36,493 nt of DNA from Sedimentisphaerales bacterium (GCA_028282905.1 JANQGW010000129.1:1-36493); one strand, 5' to 3'. Counted from the stretch's first letter, positions 1 through 7,899 are shown. The notes: generated by a model not told the origin, from the sequence alone. Numbers and translations: made by a program.

Positions 1-1243
1 AGGGTTCATGCACAATCTGCTTACAGGCAAAGGCATCCGCCGCCGGTGTATCGTAATCCGGGTCCACCACACGCAGCAGCAGTAAACCTGTCGCAGTCAC
101 CCCCATCGACTGGCCCATCTCAGCAATGGCCCGCTCAAACCACGCGTCCGGCAGAATCCGCTTCGCCAGCGATGTCACACAAAAAACATTCCACGCAATC
201 CCTGCGACCACTAAAATCAACAGCGGTACAAGAGCCGTTTTCACCACGGCCAGGTTAATCATCGCAATCGCCGCGACCACCAGAAAATCCAGTGAGCAGT
301 TTTGAATTCGCCGTACCAGTCCCAGGTCAATCAGCTTGTGTTTATCAAGTTTTTGCTCCCATAACTGAATAACCAGTCCGCCAATCATACACAGCGGAAA
401 TTCTGGAAAACTCGATAACAGACGATGTTCGGTCAAGTAAGCCGACTGTGATTCGATCAGGATCAGACCTTGTTTTAATAGTAAGCCGATCCCAACGGCT
501 AATCCCACAAACACCAGATGCAGACTGAATGCCTCGATCACATCGCTGTTGACCGTCAGCCGCCCGGCGATCGGCCGCTGCTGCGGATCGACAATCGCGA
601 TCGAATCGTCCTCGATCTGCTCGGTCAGTTCCTTATGCTTAACCGCATAGCCCTTGCGAACCGCCCAGTTGACCAATACCATCCCGACAACAATCGCCGA
701 CATGATCCCGCAAGTCGCGCTGGTCATCGCCAGGTCCTGTCCTTCGGCCCATCCGCGTTCGGCAAACACCGGCCCCATCCCAGCCGCCGTGCCGTGGCCG
801 CCCTCAAAGCCGACCGGCAAAATTCCCGCGAACATATCCGGCAAATCCGTAAAGATTTTGCCTAATACCAGCACCCACAGCCCTAAGCCGACCACATACT
901 GCCCCCAGGCAACAATCTGCCCGTAAACCACCTGCGGGCCGGACCGTTTCCACAAATCCGACAGCTTCGGCAGCTTGACTCCCAGAAACAAACACGCGAA
1001 CACAACATTAATCAGCATCGACGGAATCTTCCGCCATGGCTCGGTCACATCCTCCAGCCACCCATCAGCCGAAGTGCAAATCGCACAGCTTCCCGCACCC
1101 ACCGAGAATAGTTGAATCACCAGCAAACCCACCAGTCCGCCAATCACACAACTCGGCAGATACAACTTCTGCAAAAGCCGAATCCGACTCCGCAAAACAT
1201 GACCAACCCCCAGCAAAACACACAAAACAACAAACGATGCCAT
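1..1243 (-). CDS. gltS: Sodium/glutamate symporter, GltS family (C-terminus cut by window edge)
   Basis: An inner-membrane carrier of the GltS family, which imports glutamate with Na+. The frame reads from ATG at 1243 off the left edge, giving 414 residues without a stop. It is dominated by hydrophobic helices and carries the family hallmark GGHGTAAGM at about residues 146-155, in the first long re-entrant segment. A second half-repeat shows the related stretch MGQSMGVTATGL near residue 390, as expected for the inverted-repeat fold. The start is supported by AAGGAG 7 bases upstream. E. coli GltS is about 400 residues, so little should be missing unless this is a longer variant. No other gene is seen in its transcription unit. 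Substrate specificity (glutamate or another dicarboxylate) is inferred from the family only. Confidence 0.85.
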   Translation of the reverse strand, partial: MASFVVLCVLLGVGHVLRSRIRLLQKLYLPSCVIGGLVGLLVIQLFSVGAGSCAICTSADGWLEDVTEPWRKIPSMLINVVFACLFLGVKLPKLSDLWKRSGPQVVYGQIVAWGQYVVGLGLWVLVLGKIFTDLPDMFAGILPVGFEGGHGTAAGMGPVFAERGWAEGQDLAMTSATCGIMSAIVVGMVLVNWAVRKGYAVKHKELTEQIEDDSIAIVDPQQRPIAGRLTVNSDVIEAFSLHLVFVGLAVGIGLLLKQGLILIESQSAYLTEHRLLSSFPEFPLCMIGGLVIQLWEQKLDKHKLIDLGLVRRIQNCSLDFLVVAAIAMINLAVVKTALVPLLILVVAGIAWNVFCVTSLAKRILPDAWFERAIAEMGQSMGVTATGLLLLRVVDPDYDTPAADAFACKQIVHEP

Positions 1244-1329
1244 GGTAGCGAATTCTCCTTAAATAAATAATCTCTCTACTGTTTTACATGAAATGTACTG
1301 AACGGGCAAGAACTTTGCCGTGAAAGTGC

Positions 1330-1357
1330 TTGCATTCCTTCAGGCTTTCGATAGAAT
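1330..1357 (+). promoter_or_regulatory. Candidate sigma-70 promoter of the DUF5916 gene
   Basis: TTGCAT, 16 bases, TAGAAT. It lies about 100 bases upstream of the CBM9/DUF5916 gene in a 212-base divergent gap shared with gltS. The -10 is good and the -35 moderate. No operator is obvious. Confidence 0.4.
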
Positions 1358-1455
1358 GACCAGTCACTACAGGATTGGCAATTTCTGTGTTATCCTCTTT
1401 TTCCGGGTAGTGGTGGACCTATTTTCTATCGGTAATGCGTTATTGAGAAAGTTTC

Positions 1456-3540
1456 GTGTTGAAGCCTGAAACTGTACAAATCCCAGCAATTCTGACAGGA
1501 TTTCACTGCCGGGCGAGTTTTTTGATGTGCGTTTTCGCATTGATCGGCTCACTGGCTTTGGCCCAGTACCGCCCGTCTATTCAAGCCGTCAAAACCACCG
1601 AAACAATCCAGCTGGATGGCCATTTGAACGAATCCTTCTGGCAGACATGCACCCCGGCCAACGGTTTTATTGACAACCGAACCAAAAGAGCGGCCGCCCA
1701 GCAGACAAGGCTGTATATTGCCTATACCCAAACGCATCTGTATATCGCCATCGAATGCCTTGACAACGAGATAGATCGACTCTCCGCGACTGAACAGCGA
1801 GAGGATCGTTATTTCCGCGGCGATGATTTCGTCGTCGTCAATCTCGACCCGCAGCACAGCCACAGCAGTAAATATTCCTTTTACTCAAATCCGCTCGGCA
1901 CACGATTGGACGGCAAAGCCGGTCCGGCCGGCAGGACAAATTTTGGCTGGTCCGCGGAATGGGAGCAGGCCGCGGCGATTCATGAGGACCGCTGGACGGT
2001 TGAAATGAAAATACCCTTTGGCATCCTGAACTATTTTCGAAAAGACGGTCAGGTGTGGGGGCTGAATATTGTCCGTACTCGCAAAGCCGATGATGTGACC
2101 AGCTTCTGGAGCTATAATCCCACCGAACCATACGAACCGTATAATTTCGGGCACCTTGAAAACATGGATTTGGCTGATACTGTATTCGACCGCAATCGCG
2201 AGATCACGCCGTATATCAGTACACAAACGGATTTGAACGGTCAATCGGAGACGACAGTTGAAACCGGTGCTGATTTCAGTTTTCGACTGACGCCTTCGAT
2301 CAGTGCAGCCGTCACGTACAATCCGGATTTCGGACAGGTCGAAGCCGATGCCGATACGATTGAACTGCGGGACACCGAGCGATTCCTGCCGGAAAAACGA
2401 CTTTTTTTCCGTGAGGGTGAGGAAATCTTCCGGATGCCGAATAGCTTATATTACAGCCGCCGTTTCACGGATTTTGAAGCGGGATCTCGCGTTACCGGCG
2501 ATCTTCCCGGTGGACATTCGTTTTCGCTGGTCGATATCTATGGCGATGTGGTCCACGGCGAAAAATTCACTGGCAATTCAACATTGGGCCGGTTTGTTCA
2601 GAATCTCGGCGAAAAATCAAACATCAACTACTATTTTGCCAGCTCAGAGTTTAAGACTGGCTACGCTCGCACTTTCAGTCTTGACGGGGAACATTATTTC
2701 AACGATGCGTGGCGGACACGCTACCAGACATCATATGCGAATGAGAACCTGGAAGAATACGGCGGAGAAAAAAAGGACCGGTCCGATTACCTGGGCTATG
2801 GTGCGTTGATCTACGAAACATACCCATGGGAGGTGCGTTTTGATTACCGGGCGATATCGGAAAAATTCAATCCCGTTCTCGGCTTCATACCGCGCCGTAA
2901 CATCTACGGCCCGGGGTTTCGTGCTCGCTACTTTGTCGATACCGACCAGACCTGGTATAAAGATATGTATGCGGCGTTTAGCACGGATTATTACCAAAAT
3001 GACAACGGCCGCACGGTCTTGCGGGATCATGAGACGGATTTGTCGATGACGTTAAATAATGATGTACGCTGGGAAATGCACTACGACGACAACTATCACG
3101 ATCCCTATAACAATGTTCGCTATGCGACCGGCGTGACGCTTGACAGTTCTAATTACTATCACTCTACCGGTTTCAGGTGGACATTCGGTGAGTTTGAAGA
3201 AACGGATTACGACGAGTTAACGGTCACGAAAAATCTGCTGCCGCTGCAAAATCTCCCGTTGACGACAGAGTACACGATTCGCTTCGAGGAGGATACGCAT
3301 GGCCAGAAAGAGACGGTCTGGTTGAATCGTGTCGTATCCAATTATTATTTTAATAAGGATATGTGGCTGAAAAGTTCGCTGCAGCATCGCAATGCCGACG
3401 TCCGCAATGTCAGTGTCATTTTAGGCTGGGAATTCAAAACAGATGCTCACCTGTATTGCGTCTATAATAACGTCAAAGACACCGAAGATCCCAATGCCGT
3501 ACAAACATTTTTCGTGAAACTGCAATACACATTTCGATAA
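1456..3540 (+). CDS. CBM9-like / DUF5916 outer-membrane protein
   Basis: A secreted protein with two parts. After a signal-peptide-like stretch (hydrophobic core then LALAQ at about residues 31-37) comes a carbohydrate-binding-family-9-like domain, about residues 45-235, starting TIQLDGHLNESFW. The rest, about 255-694, resembles DUF5916: it has the stretch TYNPDFGQVEADADTIELRD, the segment FLPEKRLFFREGEEIF and many alternating aromatic beta-strands ending in a terminal Phe-Arg. This is typical of an outer-membrane beta-barrel, so surface glycan binding is a reasonable inference, but the function is not established. The start is uncertain: GTG at 1456 gives the longest frame, TTG at 1459 sits 7 bases after a weak GAGAAAG, and ATG at 1525 would leave too short a signal peptide. 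A terminator follows directly. Confidence 0.8.
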   Translation: MLKPETVQIPAILTGFHCRASFLMCVFALIGSLALAQYRPSIQAVKTTETIQLDGHLNESFWQTCTPANGFIDNRTKRAAAQQTRLYIAYTQTHLYIAIECLDNEIDRLSATEQREDRYFRGDDFVVVNLDPQHSHSSKYSFYSNPLGTRLDGKAGPAGRTNFGWSAEWEQAAAIHEDRWTVEMKIPFGILNYFRKDGQVWGLNIVRTRKADDVTSFWSYNPTEPYEPYNFGHLENMDLADTVFDRNREITPYISTQTDLNGQSETTVETGADFSFRLTPSISAAVTYNPDFGQVEADADTIELRDTERFLPEKRLFFREGEEIFRMPNSLYYSRRFTDFEAGSRVTGDLPGGHSFSLVDIYGDVVHGEKFTGNSTLGRFVQNLGEKSNINYYFASSEFKTGYARTFSLDGEHYFNDAWRTRYQTSYANENLEEYGGEKKDRSDYLGYGALIYETYPWEVRFDYRAISEKFNPVLGFIPRRNIYGPGFRARYFVDTDQTWYKDMYAAFSTDYYQNDNGRTVLRDHETDLSMTLNNDVRWEMHYDDNYHDPYNNVRYATGVTLDSSNYYHSTGFRWTFGEFEETDYDELTVTKNLLPLQNLPLTTEYTIRFEEDTHGQKETVWLNRVVSNYYFNKDMWLKSSLQHRNADVRNVSVILGWEFKTDAHLYCVYNNVKDTEDPNAVQTFFVKLQYTFR

Positions 3541-3542
3541 AA

Positions 3543-3569
3543 AAAGCCCCGGCGAATAACCGGGGCTTT
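3543..3569. terminator. Bidirectional intrinsic terminator between convergent genes
   Basis: Inverted repeat AAAGCCCCGG / CCGGGGCTTT with a 7-base loop. The A and T flanks let it serve both the DUF5916 gene (+) and ahcY (-), which converge here. Confidence 0.85.
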
Positions 3570-3602
3570 GATTCTGACTTCTATATTCTGCGTTCTACAT
3601 TC

Positions 3603-5048
3603 TTAGTACCGGTAATGCTCCGGCTTGAACGGGCCGTCAATCGGAATCCCCAGGTACTCAGCTTGCTTTTCAGTCATTGTCGTAATCTTGCCGCCGAGGG
3701 CCTGCATATGCAGCAGGGCGACTTCTTCGTCCAGCTTTTTCGGCAGGGTGTAAACACCCGGTGCGAGATTTTCGCGGGCGATCATCATCTGGGCCAGGCA
3801 CTGGTTGGTGAAGCTGTTGCTCATCACAAAGCTCGGATGCCCCGTCGCACAGCCCAGGTTGACCAACCGGCCTTCAGCCAATACAATAATCGACCGGCCG
3901 CTCTTGAGTGTCCACTTATCGACCTGCGGCTTAATCGTACAGCGTTTGCAGTCGGCACTGTTTTCCAGGTAACTCATTTCAATTTCGCTGTCAAAGTGAC
4001 CGATGTTGCAGACGATGGCTTCGTCTTTCATCAATTCCATGTGACTTCCGCAGATGACATCACAGTTGCCGGTGGTCGTGACAAAAATATCACCTTCAGG
4101 AGCCGCCTCTTCCATCGTCGTCACTTCATAGCCTTCCATCATCGCCTGCAAAGCACAGATCGGGTCGATCTCCGTAATCAAAACACGAGCGCCCAATGCC
4201 TTCATCGAATGCGCACAGCCTTTACCCACATCACCGTAACCGGCTACAACCACAACTTTGCCCGCCACCATCACGTCAGTAGCACGTTTAATACCGTCAG
4301 CCAGCGATTCTCGGCAGCCGTAAAGATTGTCAAATTTCGATTTGGTTACCGAGTCATTGACGTTGATCGCCGGGAAGGGCAGTTCGCCCGTTTCCTGCAA
4401 CTGATACAGCCGATGCACACCGGTTGTTGTTTCCTCCGAAACGCCCTTGAGATTTTCGGCAACCTTGCCCCAGCGGCCGGGATTGTCGGCATAATTTGAA
4501 GCCAGCCGTTCCATAACGACCTGGAATTCCTTGTTGTCATAGCTCTTGTCCAACAAGGTCGGGTCAGCTTCGACACGCTTGCCCTGAATAATCAGCAGCG
4601 TCGCGTCACCGCCGTCATCAACAATCATATCCGGGCCTGAACCGTCCGGCCACGTCAGTGCCTGCTCGGTACACCACCAGTACTCTTCCAGTGTCTCGCC
4701 TTTCCAGGCAAAAACCGGTGTTCGGCCCGCCGCCGCAATCGCCGCCGCCGCGTGGTCCTGCGTCGAAAAGATATTGCACGACGCCCAGCGGACATCAGCC
4801 CCCAGCACCTCCAGCGTCTCAATCAGCATCGCCGTCTGAATCGTCATATGCAGTGAGCCGGTCACTTTCAGCCCCTTCAGCGGTTGTTCGGCGCCGTATT
4901 TGGCCCGTGTGGCCATCAAGCCGGGCATTTCCTTCTCAGCAATCTGCATTTCTTTACGGCCAAATTCAGCCAATGAGATATCCGCCACCTTGTAAGGCAG
5001 GCTCGGATCGAATTTTTCTACATTATTTACCGTGTTTGCTGCGTCCAT
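3603..5048 (-). CDS. ahcY: Adenosylhomocysteinase
   Basis: Cytosolic NAD+-dependent S-adenosyl-L-homocysteine hydrolase. It splits SAH to adenosine and homocysteine, relieving product inhibition of methyltransferases and feeding methionine regeneration. The 481-residue protein is full length. It has the signature [15 protein letters not shown] near residue 70, the dinucleotide-binding loop [10 protein letters not shown] near residue 270, and the conserved C-terminus ending KPEHYRY. The frame is open further upstream, but ATG at 5048 is chosen: it follows AAAGGGA by 8 bases, begins MDAANTV and matches the family N-terminus. The upstream extension is low-complexity and non-homologous. It appears monocistronic, with its own promoter at 5090-5117. 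The leader is only about 35 bases, too short for an SAH riboswitch. Confidence 0.97.
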   Translation of the reverse strand: MDAANTVNNVEKFDPSLPYKVADISLAEFGRKEMQIAEKEMPGLMATRAKYGAEQPLKGLKVTGSLHMTIQTAMLIETLEVLGADVRWASCNIFSTQDHAAAAIAAAGRTPVFAWKGETLEEYWWCTEQALTWPDGSGPDMIVDDGGDATLLIIQGKRVEADPTLLDKSYDNKEFQVVMERLASNYADNPGRWGKVAENLKGVSEETTTGVHRLYQLQETGELPFPAINVNDSVTKSKFDNLYGCRESLADGIKRATDVMVAGKVVVVAGYGDVGKGCAHSMKALGARVLITEIDPICALQAMMEGYEVTTMEEAAPEGDIFVTTTGNCDVICGSHMELMKDEAIVCNIGHFDSEIEMSYLENSADCKRCTIKPQVDKWTLKSGRSIIVLAEGRLVNLGCATGHPSFVMSNSFTNQCLAQMMIARENLAPGVYTLPKKLDEEVALLHMQALGGKITTMTEKQAEYLGIPIDGPFKPEHYRY

Positions 5049-5089
5049 CAATCGGTCCCTTTCGTGTTTGTAAAACATTGAAAACAGGG

Positions 5090-5117
5090 AGTATAGCAGA
5101 AAAATGGACCGTTGCAA
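5090..5117 (-). promoter_or_regulatory. ahcY promoter
   Basis: On the minus strand: TTGCAA, 16 bases, TATACT. The predicted start is about 5083, leaving a ~35-base leader before ahcY. The palindrome at 5160-5176 lies about 85 bases upstream of that start, so it could also influence ahcY. Confidence 0.7.
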
Positions 5118-5159
5118 CAGAGAAAAAAGAGCAACTTTGGCCGCACTGAAACTGGTTTG

Positions 5160-5176
5160 TTGTGAAAAAATCACAA
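5160..5176. promoter_or_regulatory. 17-bp palindromic operator, copy A
   Basis: TTGTGA-AAAAA-TCACAA, a perfect inverted repeat. It is identical to the copy at 5407-5423. Its centre is about 71 bases upstream of the predicted start of the small RNA at 5239, a distance typical of class I activators. It resembles a CRP/FNR-superfamily box, but the half-sites are separated by 5 bases instead of CRP's 6, so the regulator is left open. Confidence 0.7.
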
Positions 5177-5203
5177 AAAAATGAATATTTATGGAAAAAT
5201 CCA

Positions 5204-5232
5204 TTGACACATTATCGGACAGACAGTTTAAT
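5204..5232 (+). promoter_or_regulatory. Consensus sigma-70 promoter of the small RNA
   Basis: TTGACA, 17 bases, TTTAAT: perfect -35 and ideal spacing. The predicted start is about 5239. The only thing downstream before the terminator at 5278-5313 is about 75 bases without a recognisable gene. Confidence 0.8.
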
Positions 5233-5238
5233 AGCAGT

Positions 5239-5313
5239 CATGGTATTACACACGTTGGAGGACGGGTGGAAAAGATCAAGGCCAGGGTGATGAAAACCTG
5301 GCCTTCTTTTTTT
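5239..5313 (+). ncRNA. Candidate small RNA (~75 nt) with intrinsic terminator
   Basis: A complete short transcription unit: consensus promoter at 5204-5232, then about 40 bases, then a perfect 9-bp hairpin (AAGGCCAGG 5278-5286 / CCTGGCCTT 5297-5305) and seven T at 5307-5313. The part before the hairpin contains GGAGGACGGGTGGA and can form a weak CAC/GTG-closed loop exposing GGAGGA. This block and the hairpin recur nearly unchanged at 5949-6002 after the small secreted-protein gene. The only reading frame would be a 16-codon ATG frame starting at about the first transcribed base without a ribosome site, so a coding role is unlikely. GGA-rich loops can bind CsrA/RsmA proteins or pair with CCUCC; neither is shown. 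No known RNA family is recognised. Confidence 0.6.
5257..5313 (+). repeat. GGAGGACGG-terminator module, copy A
   Basis: GGAGGACGG-G-TGGAAAAGATCA followed by the AGGCCAGG hairpin. It aligns with 5949-6002 over about 31 bases with one gap and three substitutions, whereas the hairpin loops differ. Conservation therefore covers unpaired sequence as well as the terminator stem. Confidence 0.75.
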
Positions 5314-5406
5314 GCCTAAATCCCCTATTTCCTGCTAATATTTTCTTACTTTGTCCATCTATAGACTGGATATATCCCCATTAAGAGTCCCGTAAAAACC
5401 CCTAAT

Positions 5407-5423
5407 TTGTGAAAAAATCACAA
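5407..5423. promoter_or_regulatory. 17-bp palindromic operator, copy B
   Basis: Identical to the 5160-5176 palindrome. Its centre is about 61 bases upstream of the predicted start (about 5476) of the small secreted-protein gene. That is one helical turn closer to its promoter than copy A, so both copies would face the same side of the polymerase. Confidence 0.7.
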
Positions 5424-5440
5424 CAAGTGCCCGTTTCTAT

Positions 5441-5469
5441 TTGACAGTACACTTAAAACTCCGTATAAT
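5441..5469 (+). promoter_or_regulatory. Perfect-consensus sigma-70 promoter
   Basis: TTGACA, 17 bases, TATAAT: both hexamers match consensus exactly. The predicted start is about 5476, giving a ~90-base leader to the gene at 5566. The leader begins with TTGGAGGAGGGGA, similar to the start of the small RNA at 5239. Confidence 0.85.
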
Positions 5470-5565
5470 TACGGACGTTTTGGAGGAGGGGACTGCAGTT
5501 CTTGCAATTCCTCTCAAGAGATCGTAAATCATATCGGGTTGAGGTAGTATCATTAGGAGAGGTGT

Positions 5566-5931
5566 ATGCGAAGTGCGTCAAAAGGGTTTTTCTTTGTCGT
5601 TTTTGTCTTCTGTGCAGTCTTGTTTGTCCAAAGTTCGGCTTCGGCCGGATTGGCCCTGCAATCTCAGGAGGAACCAGCCATTGTTTCACCGTTGCTGGCA
5701 TCGGATGTTGTTCGAATACAACCCGATACATCTTACAACAAGACAGCTTCATTTAACCATTTGCCCGGGTTTTCCGGTAATTCATCCTTGGACTTTCAGG
5801 GCAGCCGGATGTATGCAACGATATTTCCCTTCAATAGTTTACTGGAATACAATCTGCTCGAAACAAATATCCCGGCTGTCTCATATTTTTCAGACAGTTT
5901 TTCGGCTCCGATGCTGAGTCTGGGCTGGTAA
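5566..5931 (+). CDS. Small secreted protein of unknown function
   Basis: A 121-residue protein I do not recognise. It has a clear Sec signal peptide: MRSASKG, then a Phe/Val-rich core FFFVVFVFCAVLFV, then SSASA as a probable cleavage site near residue 27. The mature part is about 94 residues, rich in Ser, Asn, Phe and Tyr, without cysteine, and ends LSLGW. That composition would suit a periplasmic or surface beta-rich peptide, but no function can be assigned. The start follows AGGAGAGG by 3 bases. Expression should be strong, given the exact-consensus promoter at 5441-5469 and the upstream palindrome. The mRNA ends in the GGAGGACGG-terminator module shared with the small RNA upstream. Overlapping frames lack a signal peptide or a ribosome site. 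Confidence 0.7.
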   Translation: MRSASKGFFFVVFVFCAVLFVQSSASAGLALQSQEEPAIVSPLLASDVVRIQPDTSYNKTASFNHLPGFSGNSSLDFQGSRMYATIFPFNSLLEYNLLETNIPAVSYFSDSFSAPMLSLGW

Positions 5932-5948
5932 ACCACTTATAAACCACT

Positions 5949-6002
5949 GGAGGACGGTGGATAAGATTGAGGCCAGGGAGCACTCCCCTGGCCTTCCTTT
6001 TT
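5949..6002 (+). terminator. GGAGGACGG-terminator module, copy B
   Basis: GGAGGACGG-TGGATAAGATTG, then hairpin AGGCCAGGG (5970-5978) / CCCTGGCCT (5986-5994), then TTTTT at 5998-6002. It ends the transcript of the small secreted-protein gene. The CCAC just before GGAGGA can pair with GTGG after it, presenting GGAGGA in a loop. It is a near copy of 5257-5313. Confidence 0.8.
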
Positions 6003-6015
6003 GCGCGGTAGTCAC

Positions 6016-6053
6016 AAAAAAAGGCTGCCGGGAGCGTTTCCCAACAGCCTTTA
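6016..6053 (-). terminator. Intrinsic terminator of the NifU-like/GGGtGRT operon
   Basis: On the minus strand: AGGCTGTTGGGA, loop, TCCCGGCAGCCT (12 pairs with two G-U wobbles), then a run of seven T. It lies 25 bases past the GGGtGRT stop and faces the + strand terminator ending at 6002. Confidence 0.85.
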
Positions 6054-6077
6054 ATGATTTCGTATTGCCTGGTATGC

Positions 6078-7076
6078 TTAAGCCATAGCTTGTTCGACGG
6101 CAACCGCGACGGCGACTGAAGCACCAACCATCGGGTTGTTGCCCATGCCGATCAAGCCCATCATTTCCACATGTGCGGGAACGGACGAAGAGCCGGCAAA
6201 CTGCGCATCCGAGTGCATCCGTCCCAGCGTGTCAGTCATGCCGTAAGAAGCAGGGCCGGCAGCCATGTTATCCGGGTGCAGCGTCCGTCCGGTACCACCG
6301 CCTGAAGCAACCGAGAAGTACTTCTTGTCAGCCAGCAGGCATTCCTTCTTGTAAGTCCCTGCGACCGGGTGCTGGAAGCGGGTTGGATTCGTGGAGTTAC
6401 CGGTGATCGAAACGTCAACGCCTTCAGCGTGCAGAATCGCAACACCTTCACGCACATCATCAGCACCGTAGCAGCGGACTTTCGCACGCTCGCCATCAGA
6501 GTAGGCTTTCTCCTTGACAACTTTTACTTCGCCCGTAGCATAATCAAACTCAGTCTGAACATGCGTAAAACCGTTGATCCGCGAAATGATCTGTGCGGCG
6601 TCTTTGCCGAGGCCATTCAAAATCACACGAAGCGGATCTTTGCGCGCCTTGTTAGCTGAACGGGCCAGTCCGATAGCGCCTTCAGCGGCAGCAAACGATT
6701 CATGTCCGGCCAGAAACGCGAAACATTTCGTCTCTTCACGCAGCAGCATGGAAGCCAGGTTTCCGTGACCGATACCCACCTTACGGTCATCAGCGACCGA
6801 ACCCGGGATACAGAAAGACTGCAAACCTTCGCCCAGCGTTTCGGCGATTTCACAGGCCTTGCTCTGGCCGCGTTTGATAGCGACGGCGGCACCCACTGTA
6901 TACGCCCAGCAGGCGTTTTCAAAGGCGATCGGCTGGATTTCTTTAACCAGGTTATAAACATCCAGGCCCTTTTCCTTACAGATTTCCTCGGCTTGTTCGA
7001 TTGAATCGATACCGTTTTCTTTCAGGAAAGGAGTGATCTGGTCGATTCTTCTTTCATAACTTTCAAATAATGCCAT
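6078..7076 (-). CDS. GGGtGRT protein
   Basis: A 332-residue soluble protein of the family named for its GGGtGRT motif, here GGGTGRT at residues 259-265 followed by LHPDNMAAGPASYGM. Family members are usually found next to a NifU-like iron-sulfur scaffold gene, as here; the biochemical role is not established. Glycine- and alanine-rich loops (GIGHGNLASMLLREE near 101-115, HESFAAAEGAIGLARS near 125-140, GNSTNPTRFQHPVAGTYKKE near 226-245) suggest a nucleotide- or cofactor-binding enzyme fold, which is inference. ATG at 7076 is chosen because AGGAGAA lies 8 bases upstream. The open frame extends further but overlaps the upstream gene and is not family-like. It lies 61 bases after the scaffold gene, and the terminator at 6016-6053 closes the operon. 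Confidence 0.9.
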   Translation of the reverse strand: MALFESYERRIDQITPFLKENGIDSIEQAEEICKEKGLDVYNLVKEIQPIAFENACWAYTVGAAVAIKRGQSKACEIAETLGEGLQSFCIPGSVADDRKVGIGHGNLASMLLREETKCFAFLAGHESFAAAEGAIGLARSANKARKDPLRVILNGLGKDAAQIISRINGFTHVQTEFDYATGEVKVVKEKAYSDGERAKVRCYGADDVREGVAILHAEGVDVSITGNSTNPTRFQHPVAGTYKKECLLADKKYFSVASGGGTGRTLHPDNMAAGPASYGMTDTLGRMHSDAQFAGSSSVPAHVEMMGLIGMGNNPMVGASVAVAVAVEQAMA

Positions 7077-7137
7077 TATTTTATTCTCCTGATAAATTGA
7101 ACTCTTTACTTTGTTATCTATTAAGTCAGTAAAGAGA

Positions 7138-7830
7138 CTACTCGTGTCTTGGGTTAATGGTCTTAACAGCATCGGCAAACCGACCGTAGGTACCGGTAGC
7201 CTTTTCCAGTGCTTCGCCCGGCTCAACGCCCTTGGCAATCGATTCCATCATCGGGCCGATCTTGACAAACTTGTAACCGATAATCTCATCGTCCGCATCC
7301 AATCCCAGTTCGACGACATAGCCTTCGGCCGCTTCCAGATAACGCGGTCCCTTGGCAATGGTGCCGTACATCGTGCCGGTCACGCTGCGAAGCCCCTTGC
7401 CCAGATCTTCCAGTCCGGCACCGATCGGCAGACCACCTTCACTGAAAGCCGTCTGGCTGCGACCGTAAACGATCTGCAAGAACAATTCACGCATAGCCAC
7501 GTTGATCGCATCACACACCAGGTCAGTATTCAAAGCTTCCAGAATGGTCTTGCCGGACAGGATTTCAGCGGCCATGGCTGCCGAGTGTGTCATGCCGGTA
7601 CAGCCGACGGTCTCGATGAGCGCTTCCTGGATAATGCCGTCTTTGACATTGAGTGTGAGCTTACAGGCTCCCTGCTGCGGGGCACACCAGCCGACACCGT
7701 GTGTCAGACCGGAAATGTCTTTCACTTCCTTGGCCTGTACCCATTTACCTTCTGCCGGGATCGGAGAAGGGCCGTTGTTGGGGCCTTTAGCAATGCACAT
7801 CATTGCTTCTACTTCGGACGAATAATTCAT
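7138..7830 (-). CDS. NifU-like iron-sulfur cluster assembly scaffold protein
   Basis: A 230-residue relative of the NifU/IscU N-terminal scaffold, on which transient Fe-S clusters are built before transfer to apoproteins. Cysteines at 12 (MMCIAKG), 49 and 56 (WCAPQQGAC) and 77 (VGCTGMTHSAAMAAEIL) are the likely ligands; the last matches the classic GC-x-A/G-x-x-x-S motif of NifU. The C-terminal half departs from IscU and has a glycine-rich part plus a DDEIIGYKFVKIGPMMESIAKGVEP segment. This is the type that accompanies GGGtGRT proteins. ATG at 7830 follows AGGAGAT at good spacing, and the promoter at 7900-7928 gives a ~63-base leader. No cysteine desulfurase is in the window, so the sulfur donor is unknown. 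Confidence 0.88.
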   Translation of the reverse strand: MNYSSEVEAMMCIAKGPNNGPSPIPAEGKWVQAKEVKDISGLTHGVGWCAPQQGACKLTLNVKDGIIQEALIETVGCTGMTHSAAMAAEILSGKTILEALNTDLVCDAINVAMRELFLQIVYGRSQTAFSEGGLPIGAGLEDLGKGLRSVTGTMYGTIAKGPRYLEAAEGYVVELGLDADDEIIGYKFVKIGPMMESIAKGVEPGEALEKATGTYGRFADAVKTINPRHE

Positions 7831-7899
7831 ACAAAATCTCCTGAAATTACAGTTACAGTTGTTGTATCTCAAAACTGGGTAAATAATACATAGGGCGAG

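Noticed and set aside
3615..4499. 294-codon + strand frame inside ahcY
   Set aside because: Antisense to a certain, full-length AhcY; no start signals or family features.
5049..5160. SAH riboswitch ahead of ahcY
   Set aside because: The predicted leader is only ~35 bases and I see no SAH-riboswitch-like core.
5160..5176. Calling the palindrome a CRP site
   Set aside because: Half-sites match TGTGA/TCACA, but the spacer is 5 bases, not 6, and no CRP gene is in view; left as an unassigned operator.
5240..5290. 16-codon ATG frame in the small RNA
   Set aside because: The ATG falls at the predicted first transcribed bases without a ribosome site, and its end runs into the terminator stem.
7111..7893. 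260-codon + strand frame across the NifU-like gene
   Set aside because: Antisense shadow of a gene with clear cysteine motifs.
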